From: Chitinophaga terrae (ex Kim and Jung 2007)
Lineage (GTDB): Bacteria > Bacteroidota > Bacteroidia > Chitinophagales > Chitinophagaceae
Reading direction: 5' to 3'
Assembly (NCBI RefSeq): GCF_900107795.1
Contig: NZ_FNRL01000003.1
Coordinates: forward strand, 186,001-250,000
DNA: 64,000 nt
Translations under genes and position numbers: made by a program
The notes under the pieces: generated by a model
Seen by the model: the letters and a program-made list of their open reading frames with translations, nothing else
The model's database searches: none
What the model was told of the DNA's origin: nothing
In this document: positions 52,981 to 62,528 of the stretch, piece after piece
Position numbering within the stretch: the first letter of the stretch is position 1
Layout: every line of letters begins with the position of its first letter

Positions 52981-53370
52981 ATGTACAGACGATTGCTATT
53001 TGTCCTGTGTTGCCTGTGGGCAACACTGCCGGGGAAGCTATTTGCTCAACAACAGGTGAACCTGAAAACAGCGTTGAATGAAATAAGAGCTGTTTACGGT
53101 ACCAGGTTCGCTTACGAAGAACACCTGTTAGATAACATTTATGTAAACCTGAAAAGGCCGCTGACAAAGAAAGAGCCGGTAGAAGCCCTGCTGAAAGAGC
53201 TGCTCTACAACAAGGGATTTATTTTCCTTTATGTACAGGAAAACTATTACACCATCATTAAAGATACCAGGCCAGCCAAAGGTCAGGATACCAAACCTGA
53301 AGAAGTGGCTGCAGGCCAGCCAACGGAATATGTGCTTTATGGCCAATGGGCGGCAGGAAAAAAAGTATGA
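52981..53370 (+). pseudogene. truncated SusC-type receptor: signal peptide plus STN domain only
   Basis: The 129-residue frame has a signal peptide (to LFAQQ) and an STN domain (~25-95: VNLKTALNEIRAVYGTRFAY, VEALLKELLYNKGFIFLYV), as found at the N-terminus of sigma-regulated TonB receptors. The usual plug and barrel (about 900 residues) are missing. After ~35 linker residues the frame ends at 53370, just past an A7 tract (53358-53364). Removing one A would join it to the downstream sensor frame. It is most simply a receptor gene destroyed by deletion. Confidence 0.7.
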
Positions 53371-55273
53371 TGTGGCATCGATTGAGCTGACGGCTAACGG
53401 GGATGTGTGGGTAATGGTGCAGGGATACGGCTTGGGGCAGCGCCTGGATTATATTAAAAAGAGAACTGACGATGAAATAAAAAGCATTGAAGTGCCTTAC
53501 CGCAACGCTATTTTTTCTTTCGACTTTACAGCTCTTGATTTCTCCACATCCAACAAGATCTCCTATTCCTATTACATGGAAGGATGGGATAAAAGCTGGA
53601 ACCAGGCCGGGAACAACAGCGTGGCTACCTACACTCACCTGAACAGCGGGCGTTATATATTCCGGGTAAAAAGTACGAACCCGGAAGGGCAGTGGATAGA
53701 TAATGAGCTTTCTCTTGAAATTATCGTACTGCCTCCCTGGTATGCCTCCTGGTGGGCTTACCTGGGTTATATGATAATCGTTTTGGGCATCGCATACATA
53801 TATTTGGTGTACACGAAGCGACAGAGAAGATTGAAGTACCAGGTTGCGTTGGCAAATATGCAGACAGAGAAAGAAAGAGAGTTGAATGAAAAGAAGATTG
53901 CATTTTTCACCAATGTATCACACGAATTCCGTACGCCGCTTACCCTTATTATCAACCCGATCAAAGTCCTGATCGCCAGGCAGGAGTTTAATACCAATCA
54001 TCATCCTGAGCTGAATATCATTTACCGGAATGCCCGCAGGCTGTTGCGGTTGCTGGATCAGTTGCTGTTGTTCAGGAAAGCCGACATAACGATAGAAGAT
54101 TCCGGTTGCGGCATCCCGGCTGCCAGTGCGCATCGCATCTTTGAAAAATTCTTCCGCTCAGAAGGCATTGAACATGCACAGAAACCAGGTTTCGGCATCG
54201 GGTTATACCTCGTTAAGCAGTTTACAGAGTTGCATAAAGGCAGGGTAACATTTGAAAGCCGGGAGGGGAAAGGAACAGTTTTCAGCATCACATTGCCGCC
54301 CGGAATTGAACAGCAAACGGAGGTTGCCGAAAGCGGCCCAGCACCTGCCATAACCCCGTTGCTCCAGGAAATGGCCGAGGATATACTTCCAGAAACAACT
54401 ACCGGAAGCCCTGCTGAAGAAGCGCTTGGCGCCTTGATCAGTTCCAAGCCTACTATGCTGATCGTAGACGATGATCCGCAGATCAGGCAATATATTTCCA
54501 ACATGTTTAAGACAGGCTTCAACATAGAGGAAGCAGCCGATGGAAAAGAAGGACTGGAAAAAACAACGGCAATAATCCCCAATATAGTGATCAGCGATAT
54601 CAGGATGCAATCTATGTCGGGCATTGAACTTTGCAAAGCAATTAAAACTAACCCGGCGCTCAACACCATTCCCGTTATCCTGCTAACAGGTACTTCATCT
54701 GAAGAGATCAAACTGGAAAGCGCCGAAGTGGGAGGGGATCATTATATAACCAAACCCTTTGAAAAAGAATTCCTGCAGGCCGCCGTGCAAACGGCCTTAC
54801 AAACAAGGAGCAATCTCCGGAATTACTTCCTCAACGAGGTAACCTTGCGGAAGAACGACTCCAAAGTATCGGGCCAGTACAAACAGTTTGTTGAAAGATG
54901 CATAGAGATCGTTGAAGCTAACCTGGATAACGACGATTTTAATATCAAGATCCTGGCAAGGGAAATAGGCATGAGCCATTCATCTGTCTATAAAAAAATA
55001 AGACTGGTATCCGGCGAATCATTGCGGGGATTTGTAAGGTTCGTGCGTTTGCGGAAAGCGGCGGAACTGATGATCAATACCAGCCTGAATGTAAACGAAA
55101 TCGGGTTCCAGGTGGGAATAAATGATGTAAAGTTCTTCCGCGCCCAATTCAATAAAGTATTTGGCATGAACCCATCTGAATATATCCGGCGGTATCGCAA
55201 GGTGTTTGAAGATAAATACAGCCTCGAAAAAATTGAAACCCGGAAAAGGCGGGTAAAACAAAAACCTGTATAA
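53330..55273 (+). pseudogene. internally deleted hybrid two-component sensor (HTCS)
   Basis: What remains is a Y_Y_Y-type domain (FDFTALDFSTSNKISYSYYM), one membrane helix (WWAYLGYMIIVLGIAYIYLVY) and HisKA with FFTNVSHEFRTPLT. Then come only the back half of the ATPase domain (DSGCGIP, GFGIGLYLVK), a receiver (MLIVDDDPQIR...ILLTG, KPF) and an AraC-type DNA-binding domain. The two N-terminal propeller domains (normally ~600 residues) are absent. The ATPase N-box region (~80-100 residues) is missing at about 54083-54092, where FRKAD joins TIEDSG in frame. ATP binding should be lost. The start codon is unclear. Confidence 0.8.
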
Positions 55274-55501
55274 CACAGGATATTTTCCCGTTCAGTGTAA
55301 AAGCAAGCCCCTGGCAGCTCCCGCTGCCTTAAATTCACAAAACACACCCCTTTTTATGCGAATACTCCCCTTATAAATAGGGAATGTGAGTGTTTAATTT
55401 GCATTACCGGCGGAAGGCTACATCGCTCTCCGCTGGCGATCCAGGATTTCACGTTATCAACTATTCTATCTCCACGTTCACAGCCATTTAAAAAAACTGG
55501 T

Positions 55502-55678
55502 ATGATTAAATTCCACTTATCAATGTTTACCCGAAGTTTCGGGACATTATTATTCATTCTGCTCTCCAATTTTCTATGGGCGCAAAACAAGACCGTGACG
55601 GGTAAGGTCATTAATTCCGAAACCGGGGAACCGCTGAAGCTGCGGCAAAGCGTACGGAACAACATTTCCTTAATGTAA
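55502..55678 (+). pseudogene. SusC N-terminal fragment
   Basis: The 58-residue frame has a signal peptide (to FLWAQ) and the opening of the CarboxypepD_reg-like domain of a SusC receptor (NKTVTGKVINSETGEPL). At ~55633-55640 the sequence switches to alginate-lyase-family coding DNA in another frame, and the SusC frame then stops. A GCTG microhomology is present at the join. Confidence 0.8.
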
Positions 55679-57153
55679 TTTATCCTGTTGTGGCGGAATT
55701 TGCTCCCTTCGCAAATGGCAACTGGGATGGAGCAGCGCTTAAAACTGTAATGGCAATCGGGATCTATTGCAACAATCGCGGGATCTTCGAGCGGGCTATC
55801 CGCTATTATGTGAATGGCTGGGGAAATGGCTCTCTTACCAATTATATCATTAACGACCAGGGACAGGTACAGGAAACAGGGCGCGACCAGGCGCATTCAC
55901 AACTCGGTATCGGCATGCTGGCTGAATGCAGTGAAATGGCCTGGCACCAGGGATTGGACCTCTATTCGTATGCCGGTAACCGTTTGTTGAAAGGATTTGA
56001 GTACACGGCCAGGTACAACCTGGGCGATAACGGGATACCCTACACGCCGGCGATAGACCGCACGGGCAAATACCTGCACCAGCGGCCTTCGGAAATAGCC
56101 CGGGGTAACCTGCGCGCGGTATACGAACAGGTTTACAATCATTATGTAAAACGGATGGGGTTAAACGCCCCCTATATCGCCAGGGCCGCCGAAAAGCTGC
56201 GGCCGGAAGGCCCGGGCAACCCGGGAGCCGACCATCCCGGTTATGGCACTTTGTTTTATACCATCGATTCCCCGGCTGCACAGCATCTGCCTGCGCCAAT
56301 AACTATGTTAAGCCCTGCGGGCCTGCAACTGGAAGCTAAACCGGGTAGTAACCTGTTGTCGTGGGTCCGGATGCGAGGCGCTACTGCTTACAAAGTGAAA
56401 CGGGCGGAGAAAAGAGAAGGACCATTTGTGACCATTGGTGTTGCGGAAGAAAACATATTCTCTGATTCCGGCATTAAAAACGGGAAACTTTATTACTACA
56501 CCGTAACAGGTACGGGTAATAACGGCGAGTCGTTGCCCTCTTTCCCCGTATCCGGTTACGGGGGCGGTTTACCCAGGGATTGGCACAATATCGATATAGG
56601 TTCAGTCAATAAACCCGGCTACGCGTTGGCCGGTGAAGATATTTTCAGGATAGAAGCGGGAGGTATGTTAAAAGATAGTCTGCCCCCGGCTTTTAACTAC
56701 ACCTACAGGAAACTGAAGAAGAACGATGAGATGATCATGGAACTATACCCGCAGCCCAGCTCCCAGTTCACTGCAGTAGGGCCGATGGTTAGGGCGGATC
56801 TGAGGGAAGCGTCGCCATTTCTCGCATTGCTGATCCGCCCTGTTGTTGCCAAAGAACTGGAAGCGCCAAACTGGTTTGCCGAGTTGTCGCAAGGCAGCGG
56901 CGCCGGGACTTCTGCCATTATCAGCCGGCAGGCCCTTGCAGCGCCGGCCGTAACGAATGGCAGACTCACAGGGCGGTACTGGATAAAAATAACAAGAAAA
57001 GGAAACCTTCTGACAGGCTGGGGTTCGGATGATGGCCATTCCTGGCGGCAGCTGGGCGAAAGCAGGTGGACAACAGGGGCGCCGCTCCTGTTAGGTATTG
57101 CCGCTGCTTCCAATATCGCCAATACTACTACCGTAAGGGTTGCAGTGAAGTAA
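55633..57153 (+). pseudogene. N-terminally truncated alginate-lyase-family protein
   Basis: The frame is open from 55633 (AEAAAKRTEQHFLNVIYPVV), upstream of a possible GTG at 55690, and has no start or signal peptide of its own. It preserves the C-terminal part of an alginate lyase-type (alpha/alpha) domain (NGNWDGAALKTVMAIGIYCNN, YSYAGNRLLKGFEYTARYN). An FN3-like module (~215-290, LLSWVRMRGATAYKVKRAE) and a concanavalin-like/DUF1349-type domain to the end follow. It was presumably an exported polysaccharide lyase whose 5' half was lost in the deletion that fused it to the SusC fragment. Confidence 0.78.
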
Positions 57154-57365
57154 GGACAAAGCCGGGGGAATTTACAGAAATCGATATCGTACAGCGTTTT
57201 TGTCGATATGTGTAAAAATTAAAGGCCGGGCTAGTGCTATTTTTGAGAATACATACCCTGAACGGTATACAAGCAACCGATTTCTTTGCCGGTATCAGTA
57301 TCTTGTAACTAAAGATACAGTAGCGTAACCCGGTAAGAAAAAGGGTTTAAAAATCTATAGAAATC

Positions 57366-58376
57366 ATGAAGATCATAGCCTGTAAGACACCCGGTGAGAT
57401 GGAATATAAAGAAGTCTCCAAGCCTGAATCCAAGCCGGGATATTCTGTTATAAAAATACGCCGTATCGGTATTTGCGGAACGGATATTCACGCGTTCCGG
57501 GGTGTACAGCCGTATTTCAATTATCCCCGGGTCCTGGGACATGAACTGGCGGCCGAATATGAAGAAGGAGACGTTCCCGGTATTAAGAAAGGCGATATTG
57601 TAACTGTTATTCCTTACCAGCATTGCGGTAATTGCATCGCTTGCAGAACAGGCCATACAAATTGCTGCCAGAACATGAAAGTGATAGGCGTGCATACAGA
57701 CGGAGGGATGGCCGAATACCTGCAGGTGCCATCGCATTTACTGCTGCCGGCAACAGGGCTGGACCTTGACACATTAGCCCTGGTAGAACCCTTTGCCATT
57801 GCGGCACACGGGATTAGGCGGGGAGCGGTTGCAGCTGGCGAAAATGTGCTGGTGATCGGGGCGGGGCCTATTGGGTTGGCCACAATGGAAATGGCTTCCA
57901 TTGCCGGGGCAAATGTCATAGCCATGGATGTTAATGAAAACCGCCTTGCATGGGCTAAGCGTATCAGCGGCGTAAAAGTTGTCCTGAATGCGGCGGCCGA
58001 AGGGCTGGAAGAGCAGTTGCGGGAAGCGACAAACGGAGATATGCCTACCGTGGTGATCGATGCTACAGGTAACCTGAACGCCATCAACAACGCCTTCCGG
58101 TATATGTCGCATGCCGGCAGGTATGTACTGGTAGGTTTGCAGAAAGGAGATATCTCTTTCAGTCATCCCGAATTCCACAAACGTGAAGGGACGCTTATGA
58201 GCAGCAGGAACGCAACAAAGGCCGACTTCAGCCACGTATTAGAGAGTATCAGGCTGGGTTTGATCAACCCTGAAAAATATATCACGCATAAATTGCAGTT
58301 TGATGATGTGGTGAATGATTTTCCTTCCCTGATAGTTAAGCCGGAATTAGTAAAGGCCATGATCAGCCTCGATTAA
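57366..58376 (+). CDS. zinc-dependent medium-chain dehydrogenase
   Basis: The 336-residue cytosolic enzyme has catalytic zinc ligands in GICGTD and GHELAAEY. The structural-zinc cysteines are in CGNCIACRTGHTNCC (97-111 region), and the Rossmann motif GAGPIG is near 166. The family includes L-threonine, sorbitol and sugar-acid (LgoD-type) dehydrogenases. It lies next to an aldo/keto reductase (34-bp gap) and an aldose 1-epimerase, so oxidation of a monosaccharide or sugar acid is inferred. An imperfect inverted repeat GTATCTT/AAGATAC lies upstream near 57300-57320. Confidence 0.85.
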   Translation: MKIIACKTPGEMEYKEVSKPESKPGYSVIKIRRIGICGTDIHAFRGVQPYFNYPRVLGHELAAEYEEGDVPGIKKGDIVTVIPYQHCGNCIACRTGHTNCCQNMKVIGVHTDGGMAEYLQVPSHLLLPATGLDLDTLALVEPFAIAAHGIRRGAVAAGENVLVIGAGPIGLATMEMASIAGANVIAMDVNENRLAWAKRISGVKVVLNAAAEGLEEQLREATNGDMPTVVIDATGNLNAINNAFRYMSHAGRYVLVGLQKGDISFSHPEFHKREGTLMSSRNATKADFSHVLESIRLGLINPEKYITHKLQFDDVVNDFPSLIVKPELVKAMISLD

Positions 58377-58410
58377 TAACAATATTCACAACTGAAATAC
58401 CCACTCCCTT

Positions 58411-59427
58411 ATGAGTGCTGCATTGTTAATGAACGGTCAGCCATTTCCCCGGTTGATCTTTGGAACGAGCGGTCTGGGCAACCTCTTCACCGCCGTCGAT
58501 TACCAGGAGAAATACAATATTGTTGAAGCATGTATCGCCCATTCCCCCGGCCTTACGGTGTTCGATTCTGCCGGCAAATATGGCGCAGGACTGGCGCTGG
58601 AAACCCTGGGAACAGTGCTGAAAGAATTGGGTACATCGCCCAACAATATCGTCATCAGCAATAAACTGGGATGGTATAGAACTGAATTGAAAACTCCTGA
58701 ACCTACATTTGAGCCTGGTGTCTGGAAAGCGCTGAAACATGACGCCGTACAAAGGATCAGCTACAACGGGATCATAGAATGTTTCGAACAGGGTAACGAA
58801 TTATTGGGAGCCTACCTGCCGCAGCTGGTATCCGTGCATGATCCCGACGAGTACCTGGCAAAGGCAAAAGATGAAAAGCATTGGATGCAGCTGTACGATG
58901 ACATCCTGCAGGCATACCAGGCCCTGTTCGATCTGAAGGCAAAAGGATTGGTAGCAGCTGTAGGCGTTGGAGCAAAAGACTGGACCATCCTGAAACGCAT
59001 ATCCCAGGATATAAACCTTGACTGGATGATGATTGCCAACAGCTTAACCGTTTTTACCCACCCGCCGGCGCTTTTGCAGTTCATTGCCGAACAAAGCAGC
59101 AAAGGAGTGCATATCATCAATTCCGCGGTATATCATTCAGGTTTCCTGCTGGGCAGCGAATATTTCGACTACCGGAAACTGGATCCTTCCCGGCAGGAAG
59201 ACAAACCGTATTTCGAATGGAGGGAGAAGTTCAACAACCTATGCGAAAGCAACGGTATCAGGCCGGTGGAAGCATGCCTGCAGTTTGGCCTTAACGTTCC
59301 CGGTGTGAAAAGCGTAGCGGTAAATACTACGAAAGCAAACAGGGTAAAGGAGAACTACGACCTGGTGAATAAAGAGATCCCGCATTCGTTCTGGGATCAG
59401 ATGAAGGCGGAAGGATTAATGAAGTAA
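58411..59427 (+). CDS. aldo/keto reductase (L-fucose/D-threo-aldose dehydrogenase-like)
   Basis: The 338-residue cytosolic protein has the AKR barrel: LIFGTSGLGNLFTAVD at the start, FDSAGKYGAGLALETLG with the catalytic Asp/Tyr region, SNKLGWYR with the catalytic Lys, and VSVHDPDEYL with the His. The pattern resembles D-threo-aldose 1-dehydrogenases and L-fucose dehydrogenases. Together with the preceding dehydrogenase it may start a non-phosphorylating sugar oxidation; the substrate is unproven. Confidence 0.82.
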   Translation: MSAALLMNGQPFPRLIFGTSGLGNLFTAVDYQEKYNIVEACIAHSPGLTVFDSAGKYGAGLALETLGTVLKELGTSPNNIVISNKLGWYRTELKTPEPTFEPGVWKALKHDAVQRISYNGIIECFEQGNELLGAYLPQLVSVHDPDEYLAKAKDEKHWMQLYDDILQAYQALFDLKAKGLVAAVGVGAKDWTILKRISQDINLDWMMIANSLTVFTHPPALLQFIAEQSSKGVHIINSAVYHSGFLLGSEYFDYRKLDPSRQEDKPYFEWREKFNNLCESNGIRPVEACLQFGLNVPGVKSVAVNTTKANRVKENYDLVNKEIPHSFWDQMKAEGLMK

Positions 59428-59443
59428 AATCATGTAAGATAAC

Positions 59444-61018
59444 ATGAGGAGAATATACATACTCCTGTTATGTTGTTTCCCGTTACCGGCAATGGCGCAG
59501 GTATGGCAGTGGAGCTGCGTTGTTGATAGTACACGCTCCTCCGAAACCAATGACTGCCCGCAGGCATTTTTATGGATCCCGGAAAACTGCAAACAGTTAA
59601 AGGCCGTTGTTTTTGCCCAGCATAATATGACGGAAGAAACGATGCTGGAACATCCTGAATTCCGTAAAACGCTGGCTGAATTGGGGATAGGAGAGGTATG
59701 GGTAACTCCTGCTATCTCACAGATGTTTGATTTTAACAGTAACGACCCTACGTATTTCCAACATATAATGGACAAGCTGGCGGATTTATCGGGCTACGGT
59801 GGGCTAGCCTCTGCGCCGGTTATCCCTATAGGGCATTCCGCCCTTGCGAGCTTCCCCTGGAACTTTGCCGCCTGGAATCCCGGCAGAACCCTGGCTTTGA
59901 TCTCCCTGCACGGCGATGCGCCACTGACGCCGCTGACAGGAAGCGGGCGCCCTAATCCCAACTGGCATGGCCGGAATATTAACGGGGTACCCTCCCTGTT
60001 CATAATGGGGGAATACGAATGGTGGGAAGATCGCATTTCTCCCGCTTTTGATTTTATCCAATCCAACCCGCTCAGTGTTATCACCTTGTTTGCAGATGCA
60101 GGGCATGGACATTTCGATGCCTCCGATGAATTGACCAGGTATGTGTGTTTGTTTCTTCGCAAGGCAATGCGCTACCGTTGGCAAAAGAACGGTTTACGCG
60201 CCCTTAGGCCGCAATCGGGCTGGCTGGCAGACAGGTGGCGTAAAGACAGCCTGCCTGCGGCACCTGCCGCCCCTTACAACCGTTACCGGGGCGATAAACG
60301 GTATGCCGCCTGGGTGTTTGACAGGGAAATGGCTGAGGCAACGGAGGCTTTTTACAATGCCGCGAGAGGTAAACAAAGGCAGTTCATAGGGTTTATACAG
60401 GATGGGAAAGTATTGAAACCTAACAATACACACGCGGTTTTTACAGCAGCGTTTCAACCGGGAAACGACGGGATTACTTTTCATCTCCAGGCCTTTTTTT
60501 CAGATTCTACGCGCCTGGCGCCTGCTCAGGCAACAGCCTCGGGGCTGTTGGAGATCAACCGGATCTGCGGGCCCGTAAAGAAGATCGATGATACTACTTT
60601 CGTGCTGGACTTTTACAGGATGGGATTGAATAACGCGAAGCGGAGCAACGATATCTGGTTGCTGGCAAGTAACAAAGGGGATGACCGGTTCAAAAGCATC
60701 GTGCAGCAGGTAAATATAAAGATACCGTTGCCGTTAAAAAACGGGGAGGCACAGGAAATATCATTTGAAGAATTACCCGATCAGCAACCGGGAGCAGGGT
60801 CAATGCCGCTTTCCGCAAAGGCTTCCTCCGGCCTCCCGGTTTCCTATTACGTAAAAGAGGGACCGGCTTATGTTAAAGATAACAGGCTTTATTTTACGGC
60901 GCTCCCTCCACGCGCCAGGCTTCCCGTAAAGGTCACTGTTGTTGCATGGCAGTATGGGATCAATGGCATATTCAAGTCTGCATTGCCGGTATCGCGGTCG
61001 TTTTATATCAGGAGGTAA
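59444..61018 (+). CDS. exported alpha/beta hydrolase with Ig-like C-terminal domain
   Basis: The 524-residue protein has a signal peptide (to PAMAQ). The hydrolase domain is ~45-245, with nucleophile Ser in IPIGHSALASFPW near 129 and a likely triad His in AGHGHFD near 211. A middle beta-rich region follows. The C-terminal ~95 residues resemble an Ig-like fold (ISFEELPDQQ, LPVSYYVKEGPAYVKDN). It is probably a periplasmic esterase acting on decorated saccharides; the exact family is not recognised. It lies 16 bp after the reductase, so these three genes form an operon. Confidence 0.7.
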   Translation: MRRIYILLLCCFPLPAMAQVWQWSCVVDSTRSSETNDCPQAFLWIPENCKQLKAVVFAQHNMTEETMLEHPEFRKTLAELGIGEVWVTPAISQMFDFNSNDPTYFQHIMDKLADLSGYGGLASAPVIPIGHSALASFPWNFAAWNPGRTLALISLHGDAPLTPLTGSGRPNPNWHGRNINGVPSLFIMGEYEWWEDRISPAFDFIQSNPLSVITLFADAGHGHFDASDELTRYVCLFLRKAMRYRWQKNGLRALRPQSGWLADRWRKDSLPAAPAAPYNRYRGDKRYAAWVFDREMAEATEAFYNAARGKQRQFIGFIQDGKVLKPNNTHAVFTAAFQPGNDGITFHLQAFFSDSTRLAPAQATASGLLEINRICGPVKKIDDTTFVLDFYRMGLNNAKRSNDIWLLASNKGDDRFKSIVQQVNIKIPLPLKNGEAQEISFEELPDQQPGAGSMPLSAKASSGLPVSYYVKEGPAYVKDNRLYFTALPPRARLPVKVTVVAWQYGINGIFKSALPVSRSFYIRR

Positions 61019-61200
61019 GCCGTGCCTGTAAAGTTCTTTAGGGCCGGCGCAGGGAAAGGTTGAAGAAGAGTTTCTTTGCCCGGGGCCAGGCAGCCGGGAA
61101 TGAGACTAATGATATAAAAATTGAGAAGAAGTGAGCCATGAATTTCAGAAAATATCCCGATATTGGGAACTTCTTTTTCACTTAATACCAAAAAAACGTT

Positions 61201-62361
61201 ATGAATAGGAATGTCAGGGCACTTACAGCCCTTTTGATCTCCAGCGGCGCCATTCTGGCCTCTTGTAACAACAACACCGCCCCTAAGGAAGGTGAAGAGA
61301 GTAAGCAGGATTCAGTAGCTACTACCGCCGCCCAGGGCCCCGTAAAATTCGGCGAGGTTGACGGCCAGGAAGTGTTGCAATATACACTGAAAAATGCCAG
61401 CGGAATGGAAGTTAAGATCCTGAACTATGGCGGTATCATCACTGATATCATCACTGCCGACAAACAAGGTCAGAAAGGCAATGTTGTTCTTTCTTACGAT
61501 TCATTATCCGGTTACCAGCAAAAAGGCCAGCCTTACTTTGGCGCCCTGGTAGGACGTTATGCCAACCGTATTGCCAATGCCAAATTCAAATTGGATGGCA
61601 AAGAGTATACACTGGCAGCCAACGACCACGGCAACAGTTTGCATGGCGGTTTAAAAGGCTTCGACAAAGTGGTATGGACAGCTACTCCGGCCGGCGACAG
61701 CAGCCTGCAGTTAGTATATAACAGTAAAGATGGGGAAGAAGGATATCCGGGTAACCTGGTGGCTACCGTGGTATATACCGTAACTCCTGACAATGCGCTG
61801 CAGATCAGTTATAAGGCAACCACAGACAAGCCAACTGTCTTGAACCTTACTAACCACGCATACTTTAACCTGTCTGCCGGTAAAGAAAGCACTATCCTGG
61901 GCCACGAACTGACCCTGAAAGCAAGCCGTTATACCCCGGTAAATGATAAACTGATCCCGACAGGAAAACTGGACCCTGTAGATGGCACTCCAATGAACTT
62001 CACAACCGGTAAAAAGATCGGTGCAGATATCGATAAAGTGAAAGGCGGTTACGATCACAACTTTGTACTGGATAAAAAAGATGGAGAGATGGCAACCATT
62101 GCAACGCTGTACGATCCAACCAGCGGCCGTGTAATGGAAGTGGCTACCACCCAGCCAGGCATCCAGTTCTATACTGGTAACTTCCTGGATGGTACGCTTA
62201 CGAATACACGCGGCGGTCAGAAATATGGCCAGCATGCCGCCTTGTGCCTGGAAACACAACATTTCCCTGATTCGCCTAATCAGCCTTCCTTCCCAAGCGT
62301 AGTGCTGAAACCAGGCGAAACCTATTCTCAGACCACTGTGTATAAATTCAGTACCAAATAA
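61201..62361 (+). CDS. galM: aldose 1-epimerase lipoprotein
   Basis: The 386-residue protein has a lipoprotein signal (lipobox LASC, cysteine ~22) followed by a short linker and the GalM beta-sandwich. Active-site histidines are in GNSLHGG and NLTNHAYFNLS, and the catalytic Glu is in CLETQHFPDSPNQ. It interconverts alpha and beta anomers of sugars such as galactose, arabinose or glucose, here in the periplasm. A 182-bp leader without recognised structure precedes it. Confidence 0.92.
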   Translation: MNRNVRALTALLISSGAILASCNNNTAPKEGEESKQDSVATTAAQGPVKFGEVDGQEVLQYTLKNASGMEVKILNYGGIITDIITADKQGQKGNVVLSYDSLSGYQQKGQPYFGALVGRYANRIANAKFKLDGKEYTLAANDHGNSLHGGLKGFDKVVWTATPAGDSSLQLVYNSKDGEEGYPGNLVATVVYTVTPDNALQISYKATTDKPTVLNLTNHAYFNLSAGKESTILGHELTLKASRYTPVNDKLIPTGKLDPVDGTPMNFTTGKKIGADIDKVKGGYDHNFVLDKKDGEMATIATLYDPTSGRVMEVATTQPGIQFYTGNFLDGTLTNTRGGQKYGQHAALCLETQHFPDSPNQPSFPSVVLKPGETYSQTTVYKFSTK

Positions 62362-62379
62362 TTAATATCAGCTATTTTC

Positions 62380-62415
62380 CAAAAAGCCCTTCTACCTGGT
62401 AGAGGGGTTTTTTTA
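62380..62415 (+). terminator. intrinsic terminator after galM
   Basis: AAAAGCCCTTCTACC pairs with GGTAGAGGGGTTTTTTT, with minor G-U pairing and a run of Ts at the end. It lies about 20 bp after the galM stop. Confidence 0.85.
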
Positions 62416-62470
62416 TGGGTGAGATATCAATACAAAGGAACTCCCGGAGCGCATTACCTGTTAAATGCAT

Positions 62471-62510
62471 GAAAAAGCGGCTGCCTCAAATTTGATGCAG
62501 CCGCTTTTTC
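62471..62510. terminator. perfect bidirectional terminator, mainly for susD
   Basis: GAAAAAGCGGCTGC and GCAGCCGCTTTTTC form a perfect 14-bp stem with a 12-base loop, 18 bp past the SusD stop. A/T flanks allow termination in both directions. Confidence 0.85.
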
Positions 62511-62528
62511 GTTTATTTAATCACGTAT

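Noticed and set aside
57290..57325. GTATCTT/AAGATAC inverted repeat as an operator for the dehydrogenase operon
   Set aside because: Short arms in AT-rich sequence and no second copy seen; too weak to call.
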